From Candidatus Sulfotelmatobacter sp. (GTDB lineage Bacteria > Acidobacteriota > Terriglobia > Terriglobales > SbA1), in assembly GCA_030151135.1 (NCBI GenBank), contig JASLEQ010000250.1, positions 1 through 11,220 of the forward strand: a DNA stretch of 11,220 nucleotides. The letters run 5' to 3'. The notes under the pieces are model-generated. The model searched no databases. It saw only the letters and a list, made by a program, of their open reading frames with translations, and was not told where the DNA came from. Positions 7,689 to 11,220 of the stretch are shown piece after piece (position 1 is the stretch's first letter; every line of letters starts with the position of its first letter). A program made the position numbers and the translations under genes.

Positions 7689-7709
7689 TTCCGCGACGCG
7701 CACGCGGAA
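7689..7709. repeat. 7-bp hairpin TTCCGCG-N7-CGCGGAA
   Basis: A perfect inverted repeat (arms 7689-7695 and 7703-7709) between the GloVer gene's stop and the LMF gene's start, both read on the minus strand. It lies downstream of the REP-like palindromes in the direction of transcription. With them it could block read-through into the LMF operon, but no U-tract follows. Confidence 0.3.
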
Positions 7710-7738
7710 CACCATCTCACTGAGACGGTTCGTGTCAG

Positions 7739-7793
7739 GGCACGGCTTCAGCCGTGCCGCTCATGCAGCGCCTTAAGACCGGGCTTCAGCCCC
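7739..7793. repeat. REP-like pair of palindromes with TTCA loops
   Basis: GGCACGGC-TTCA-GCCGTGCC (7739-7758) is a perfect 8-bp stem. 22 bp on, GGGC-TTCA-GCCC (7781-7792) has the same loop. The paired layout, shared tetraloop and position in the gap after a gene's stop resemble interspersed REP/BIME-like elements. I associate such TTCA palindromes with acidobacterial genomes, but copy number cannot be checked from one window. A role as transcription terminator or mRNA 3'-end stabiliser for the GloVer gene is possible. Confidence 0.55.
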
Positions 7794-7848
7794 GCGGAGC
7801 CCCGCCTCGCCTCTCGCTAAACAAGTGACGTGCGGCTCGAACGTCTGA

Positions 7849-9036
7849 TCAAAGTCCAGAGCGGCCCGTCGGCAACAACCTAAAAAGTGTGCCCCATCTA
7901 TATGCGCCACCTCGGTACTTAATCCCGTACAAGGCACCATTCGCCAACAACACGCTCTCCGGAAATGCACCATCACTCTCGCCGGTGAAGTCGTGCAACA
8001 CTGTGAACTGGCCATTCGGTTTTAGTTTGAAGATGGTTCCTTTGTTGTAGGCACCACCTTGGGAGGCAGCCCCATAAAGGTTCCCTTGGGAATCCATGGT
8101 GACTCCCCAAATCGGCTGCGCGCCGTCCGAGCCCTTGAAGTTGTAGAGCACCAGATGCTCTCCGGCCTCCGTGACTTCGAACACCGTTCCAGAACCGTAG
8201 ATTCCTCCGTGGGAAGTAGCGCCGTAGAAATTTCCGTTCTGATCGATCAGCAGACCATCCGATGGGATCGCACCATCCGCGCCACCTCGGAAACTGTAAA
8301 GGAGGGTCTCATCACCCCCGGGGGACAGCTTGAAAATGGTTCCGTAACCAGACGCCCCGCCAACTCGGGTCGCGCCATACAGGTTCCCGGACGCGTCGCG
8401 GACCAATGTGGCACTTGGAAATTCTCCATCACCGTAGACCTCTCCAAACGTATGGACCAGCGTCGCACTGCCATTCTGATCTAACTCAACAATGGTGCCG
8501 CATCCAGTCGGGTAACAGGCACCAGTTCCTCCCGAAAACATGGCCACATACAGGTTGAGATCAGCACCCCGAATCGCCCCGCCGGGAAATCGGCCCACAT
8601 TTTGGTTGAGAGTACAGCAGCTAAAAAGGACGTTCAGGCCTCCCATTGAGTCAAGTTCGAACACCGTTCCGGCTTGGTTGAAACCGCCTTCATAAGTCGT
8701 GCCGACAATCGAGCCATGATCGAGAAATGAAATCGATGGAAGCTCTCCGTCGGATCCGGCCTGAAAGCTGTACAGCACTCGTTCCTGGCCGCTCGGGTCA
8801 ACCTCGAATATCGTGCCCCACCCCAGTGTCCCGCCGGTCTGAGAGGCTCCATAGAGACTGCCTCGCGGGCCAAGCATCAGGGCGCCTGTGGGGGACGCTG
8901 CGTCATTCGCGGCTCCAAAATCATGAACTACGGTAAAGGTCTGCGCGCTTACCGACAGGGCAGAAATGATCAAGCCCAGAATCACGGTCAGCAGACATGG
9001 GAAGAAACGGGCCCAAAAATCACGAGCGCAGTTCAT
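7849..9036 (-). CDS. Secreted GloVer-repeat protein (TIGR03803-type), probable seven-bladed beta-propeller
   Basis: A 395-residue exported protein of unknown function. Start chosen at 9036: a GAGG ribosome binding site 8 nt upstream, and a clear Sec signal peptide at residues 1-31 (basic start, hydrophobic core, Val-Ser-Ala before Q32). The longer frame back to 9297 would bury that signal. Seven repeat units of about 50 residues carry the GTxF signature at residues 74, 123, 180 (GTIV), 232, 283, 333 and 382; GNLYG-type and VLYSF-type strands lie between them. One VLxxF-like strand (VVHDF, about 36-40) precedes the first GTxF and none follows the last, as in a propeller closed by strands from both ends. 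The third unit has an insertion with cysteines (CYPTGC, 174-179), and a CC pair sits at 140-141. No sortase or PEP-CTERM anchor is seen, so it is likely released or loosely attached. Confidence 0.87.
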   Translation of the reverse strand: MNCARDFWARFFPCLLTVILGLIISALSVSAQTFTVVHDFGAANDAASPTGALMLGPRGSLYGASQTGGTLGWGTIFEVDPSGQERVLYSFQAGSDGELPSISFLDHGSIVGTTYEGGFNQAGTVFELDSMGGLNVLFSCCTLNQNVGRFPGGAIRGADLNLYVAMFSGGTGACYPTGCGTIVELDQNGSATLVHTFGEVYGDGEFPSATLVRDASGNLYGATRVGGASGYGTIFKLSPGGDETLLYSFRGGADGAIPSDGLLIDQNGNFYGATSHGGIYGSGTVFEVTEAGEHLVLYNFKGSDGAQPIWGVTMDSQGNLYGAASQGGAYNKGTIFKLKPNGQFTVLHDFTGESDGAFPESVLLANGALYGIKYRGGAYRWGTLFRLLPTGRSGL

Positions 9037-9043
9037 TTTTTGA

Positions 9044-9050
9044 TCCTCGC
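9044..9050 (-). promoter_or_regulatory. Ribosome binding site of the GloVer gene, with a complementary leader segment
   Basis: The minus-strand sequence GCGAGGA precedes the ATG at 9036; its GAGG core is 8 nt from the start codon and decides this start over the upstream frame. About 75 nt earlier in the same leader, TCCTCGC (plus 9126-9132) is its exact complement. The two could pair and hide the site, though 7 bp over that distance may be chance. Confidence 0.5.
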
Positions 9051-9378
9051 TTTGAGCAGCACTCAGATGGTTTTCCACCCGACAGAGTTGCCGGGTTATG
9101 GGAATACGCCCCACCACGCTCGGAGGCGAGGAATCAACGGCTTCGGTCAGGCCTCCTATACCGAGGTGGGCAACGGCGCAGGGAAAGTTTTCCACAGCCA
9201 AATGCCGATTGGTTGTGACGTCTGACCTTGACTCAGGATACGGAAAGCGCACAATTGGACCAGGCGGCCTGCATGCCGCCCGGAACCGTGCCAGCATCGT
9301 GCGAGTTTGCTTTCGTATTCTTGGCTTTGTGATCTTTGAAAATTCGAGGCTGGATGAACCTGAAGTAAAGGAGTGTCT

Positions 9379-9408
9379 GTCGAAGGTTTTTGCATTAAGG
9401 CCTTCGAC
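9379..9408 (+). other. 12-bp stem-loop with G-U pairs on the plus strand
   Basis: GTCGAAGG (9379-9386) pairs perfectly with CCTTCGAC (9401-9408). The stem extends inward as TTTT with AAGG through two G-U pairs and two A-U pairs, leaving a 6-nt TGCATT loop. The wobbles work only in plus-strand RNA, where the minus strand would have A-C mismatches. That suggests an RNA made rightward, toward the radical SAM gene. No U-tract follows, so a plain terminator is less likely. Confidence 0.4.
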
Positions 9409-9428
9409 TTGCTAAGTCCTTATTCTGG

Positions 9429-9694
9429 AATATTTTACCTGTAAGTCGGTTATTAGCAATATTTTGCAGACTGGTCGCGGATGTTGGGCTAGCCAAGTCA
9501 TTTAAATACAATGTTTTGCGCATTTTGAAGCAAAAAAATCGTCGGCGCAAAACACGTGGGAACCAACCAAGTGCAATAGAATCAATATTTTACCTCTAAG
9601 CTCTCTCTTTTCAATATTTTGCGAGTAGAGCCGACACTTGATATCGCGCAAATGCCCCGCGCTCAATATTTTACGAATATGGACATGAAAAAAA
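9429..9694. repeat. Array of six AATATTTT(A/G)C motifs in two equally spaced sets
   Basis: Copies start at 9429 (…TTTTAC), 9458 (…TTTTGC), 9510 (AATGTTTTGC, one mismatch), 9584 (…TTTTAC), 9613 (…TTTTGC) and 9665 (…TTTTAC), all in the same orientation. The start-to-start distances are 29, 52, 74, 29 and 52. The second set is therefore the first shifted by exactly 155 bp. The first motif of each set is extended to AATATTTTACCTnTAAG, and each set is followed by an A7T run (9532-9539 and 9688-9695, offset 156). Between motifs the two units are largely unalike. This may be a diverged duplication with selected protein-binding sites. The third copy also forms half of an inverted repeat, TGTTTTGCGC (9512-9521) with GCGCAAAACA (9545-9554). 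Confidence 0.7.
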
Positions 9695-9793
9695 TGCGGG
9701 GGGACTTCGCCGCAGACAATCGATCCTCACAGTTGACCTCTGGCACCTGATCCTAGCTCCTGACTCCAGTTTTGAGAACCACATCACGCCAGC

Positions 9794-9811
9794 CTGTGAT
9801 TGAAATCACAG
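9794..9811. promoter_or_regulatory. 18-bp palindrome, candidate CRP/FNR-family operator
   Basis: CTGTGATTGAAATCACAG has perfect 8-bp arms around GA and matches the CRP consensus form TGTGA-N6-TCACA. It is nearly the same as the palindrome at 232-247. Its centre (9802.5) lies 88 bp upstream of the radical SAM ATG. If TACCTT at 9832-9837 is the -10, the transcription start would be about 9844 and the operator centred at -41.5, the class II activator position. The regulator's identity is inference. Confidence 0.6.
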
Positions 9812-9831
9812 CCCTTTTGCAAACCCGAAAG

Positions 9832-9837
9832 TACCTT
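9832..9837 (+). promoter_or_regulatory. Possible activator-dependent -10 box of the radical SAM gene
   Basis: TACCTT keeps the T1, A2 and T6 positions of TATAAT. It is proposed mainly because it places the palindrome at 9794-9811 at -41.5. A start at about 9844 gives a 47-nt leader and would exclude the in-frame TTG at 9843 as initiation codon. Confidence 0.3.
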
Positions 9838-9890
9838 AGTTCTTGATCGCTGGGGTTCTTTATAGCTGGGTTGCTCGAAGGGGGTTCTCC

Positions 9891-11012
9891 ATGGCTGTCG
9901 TTGCAGGCACTACTCCAAAAATGGGCCAGGTCGCTCACGATTTCTCCAAAAATCCCTTGCTCTGCTACTGGGAGATGACCAGCGCTTGCGGCCTCGCCTG
10001 CAAGCATTGCCGCGCCGAAGCTCAGCCCACCGCCAATCCCCTTGAGCTCAATACGGAAGCCAGCAAGCGTTTCCTAAATCAGTTGCTGGATTTCGGCAAT
10101 CCGCTCCCGCATCTCATCCTCACCGGAGGCGATCCGCTCAGCCGCCGCGACATCTTCGAACTGATCGATTACGCCAATGGACTGGGACTCGAAGTCTCGA
10201 TCACTCCCAGCGCTACGCCCGAACTGACGAACGAAGCGATCACCAAACTGAAAGCTCACGGCATCCAGAGCCTCGGACTCAGCCTCGATGGATCTTGCGC
10301 CGAAAAGCACGACACCATCCGCGCCATCCCGGGCACATTCGACCGCACCATCGAAGCGGCCCGCCATTGCGGACGTCTTGGCCTTCCGATTCAGGTCAAC
10401 ACGCTGGTGGCCGAAGAAACCGCTGACGACCTGCCGGCAATCTACGACCTTCTCAGCCGCGAGTTTCCTGTCATGCGCTGGAGCTTGTTCATGCTCATCT
10501 CTGTCGGACGCGGCAAGGCGCTGAACGAAGTTTCACCCGCGGAAGGCGAGCGCATCATGCGCTGGGTCTTCGAGCTCTCGCAGCATTCGCCGTTCCAGGT
10601 CAAGACAACCGAAGCCCCGTCGTATCGCCGCATCGCCATCGAAACCATGCGCGGCGCTGGCATGCACGCGCCCGAAATGAAGAACAGCTCGGTCTATCAC
10701 GGATTCCAGATTCGTGACGGGCACGGCATCGTCTTCGTTTCGAACCTCGGCGACATCTATCCCTCCGGATTTCTGCCGCTCCGTTGCGGTAACGTCCGCA
10801 AAGATTCGCTCGTCGACATCTACCGCAATTCCGAGATCTTCAAGGGACTGCACAATCCCGATGTGTTCCACGGCAAGTGCGGCGGCTGCGAGTACAGCCA
10901 CATCTGCGGCGGATCGCGCGCCCGTGCCTTCGCCTACACCGGCGACGCGCTCGGCACCGACCCGTTCTGCCCTTACGAACCAACGGAAGGCGGACAACCA
11001 GGCGCGAACTAG
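9891..11012 (+). CDS. Radical SAM/SPASM domain protein, TIGR04053-like
   Basis: A 373-residue iron-sulfur enzyme of the radical SAM superfamily, cytosolic. The cluster-binding CxxxCxxC is C33, C37 and C40 (ACGLACKHC), just after a WEMT segment. The glycine-rich SAM-contact motif TGGDP is at 78-82, and SLDG follows at 131-134. The C-terminal SPASM-like domain has C299, C330, C333, C339 and C360 (KCGGCEYSHICGG), expected to hold auxiliary Fe-S. The NPLLCYWE opening and the KTTEAPSYRR stretch (238-247) match the TIGR04053 (BA_1875-like) family as I know it; relatives include the haem-pathway enzymes NirJ/AhbC/AhbD. The substrate is unknown, and no peptide precursor or haem gene is adjacent. Start chosen at 9891: GAAGGGGG lies 6 nt upstream. 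The in-frame TTG at 9843 has no such site. The CRP/FNR-type palindrome upstream fits an oxygen-sensitive enzyme. Confidence 0.9.
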   Translation: MAVVAGTTPKMGQVAHDFSKNPLLCYWEMTSACGLACKHCRAEAQPTANPLELNTEASKRFLNQLLDFGNPLPHLILTGGDPLSRRDIFELIDYANGLGLEVSITPSATPELTNEAITKLKAHGIQSLGLSLDGSCAEKHDTIRAIPGTFDRTIEAARHCGRLGLPIQVNTLVAEETADDLPAIYDLLSREFPVMRWSLFMLISVGRGKALNEVSPAEGERIMRWVFELSQHSPFQVKTTEAPSYRRIAIETMRGAGMHAPEMKNSSVYHGFQIRDGHGIVFVSNLGDIYPSGFLPLRCGNVRKDSLVDIYRNSEIFKGLHNPDVFHGKCGGCEYSHICGGSRARAFAYTGDALGTDPFCPYEPTEGGQPGAN

Positions 11013-11035
11013 ATTGCGAGCTAATCTTCTTCGCG
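11003..11035 (+). terminator. Imperfect hairpin over the radical SAM stop codon
   Basis: CGCGAA (11003-11008) pairs with TTCGCG (11030-11035), and AGATT (11011-11015) with AATCT (11023-11027). They are separated by a 2x2 internal loop (CT/TC) and capped by a 7-nt loop. The UAG stop at 11010-11012 lies inside the stem. No U-tract follows, so it may protect the 3' end or work with Rho. Confidence 0.35.
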
Positions 11036-11116
11036 AACTCTGCGGCGGTCCCCAGCGAACTCAGCGCTCAAAGGCTTGGACGTCAATCTCGCAAAAGAAG
11101 ATCCGCAGAGAACGCA
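11024..11116. repeat. Degenerate inverted CTCTGCGG/CCGCAGAG elements downstream of the radical SAM gene
   Basis: CTCTGCGG (11038-11045) and CCGCAGAG (11103-11110) are exact complements; GCG and CGC flanks extend the match past an AA/AA mismatch. ATCTTCTT (11024-11031) and AAGAAGAT (11095-11102) are also complementary, but the order of the arms is crossed, so they cannot nest in one hairpin. The CCGCAGAGAACGCAG type of sequence recurs in many bacterial intergenic regions. The rest of 11013-11220 shows no gene. Confidence 0.3.
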
Positions 11117-11220
11117 GCCAAATGGGGCGATTCCGGTCGAATGATACGCGCTACTGGCTCGGGATTTGCACGTTGCTGACGATGTTCGAGTATCCACTTT
11201 CCTGATTGCTCGTATTGACA

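Larger units (their letters stand above)
9037..9890. other. 854-bp divergent intergenic region
   Basis: No gene is supported here. From the GloVer side it holds that gene's leader, in which TCCTCGC (minus strand; plus 9126-9132) is complementary to the ribosome binding site region GCGAGGA (plus 9044-9050). Next come a 6-bp hairpin GGCGGC/GCCGCC at 9263-9280, the wobble-paired hairpin at 9379-9408, the AATATTTT array at 9429-9694, the palindrome at 9794-9811 and the radical SAM promoter. The stretch at about 9410-9700 is visibly more AT-rich than the flanking genes. Confidence 0.6.

Noticed and set aside
9037..9297. N-terminal extension of the GloVer protein
   Set aside because: It would place a clear signal peptide internally; the ATG at 9036 has the ribosome binding site.
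9188..9674. Replication origin or iteron cluster
   Set aside because: AT-rich DNA with direct repeats and one near-DnaA box (TTTTCCACA, 9188-9196) is present, but there is no dnaA, rep or partition gene and no second good box.
9429..9694. AATATTTT array as a CRISPR array
   Set aside because: Repeats are only about 10 bp, spacers are 19-64 bp and uneven, and no cas gene is present.
9739..9760. Sigma-54 promoter at TGGCAC
   Set aside because: The -12 element (TTGC at the right spacing) is missing.
9843..9890. TTG start for the radical SAM gene
   Set aside because: No ribosome binding site at the TTG, 16 unconserved-looking extra residues, and a good GAAGGGGG before the ATG at 9891.

Overview
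The window reads as chromosomal DNA of a soil-type bacterium, most likely an acidobacterium (Acidobacteriota, Koribacter/Terriglobus-like). That placement is an inference. It rests on a secreted protein built from tandem 'GloVer' repeats (TIGR03803-type, very common in that phylum), a bacterial lipase-maturation-factor homologue, short palindromes with TTCA loops (GGCACGGC-TTCA-GCCGTGCC and GGGC-TTCA-GCCC) of a type I associate with these genomes, and moderately GC-rich genes with loose intergenic spacing. There is no rRNA, tRNA, CRISPR array, transposase or phage gene.

Layout, left to right. (1) 1-391: non-coding upstream region with a perfect 16-bp palindrome of CRP/FNR type. (2) 392-724 (+): small secreted mono-haem cytochrome c. 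(3) 725-1078: gap packed with inverted repeats, including a strong hairpin followed by a T-rich tract. (4) 1079-4474 (+): a 1131-residue soluble hybrid histidine kinase with two receivers and two different kinase modules, a classical HisKA module and a NarX-type HisKA_3 module. (5) 4584-7618 (-): a two-gene operon, lipase-maturation-factor family membrane protein followed 11 bp later by an FAD-dependent phytoene-dehydrogenase-like oxidoreductase. (6) 7619-7848: palindromic REP-like elements. (7) 7849-9036 (-): secreted seven-repeat GloVer protein, probably a beta-propeller. (8) 9037-9890: an 854-bp divergent intergenic region holding a wobble-paired hairpin, an AT-rich array of six AATATTTT motifs arranged as two sets with identical internal spacing, and a second CRP/FNR-type palindrome. 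(9) 9891-11012 (+): radical SAM/SPASM protein of the TIGR04053-like type. (10) 11013-11220: tail with degenerate inverted repeats and no gene.

How the pieces may work together. The cytochrome c and the oxygen-sensitive radical SAM enzyme carry upstream palindromes of the same form, GTGA-N6-TCAC. They may therefore share one CRP/FNR-family regulator; this is inferred from sequence only. The kinase has no response regulator with an output domain beside it, so its targets lie elsewhere. The strongest unexplained signal is the AATATTTT array at 9429-9694. Its motifs and spacings are conserved between two units about 155 bp apart, while the DNA between the motifs has diverged.
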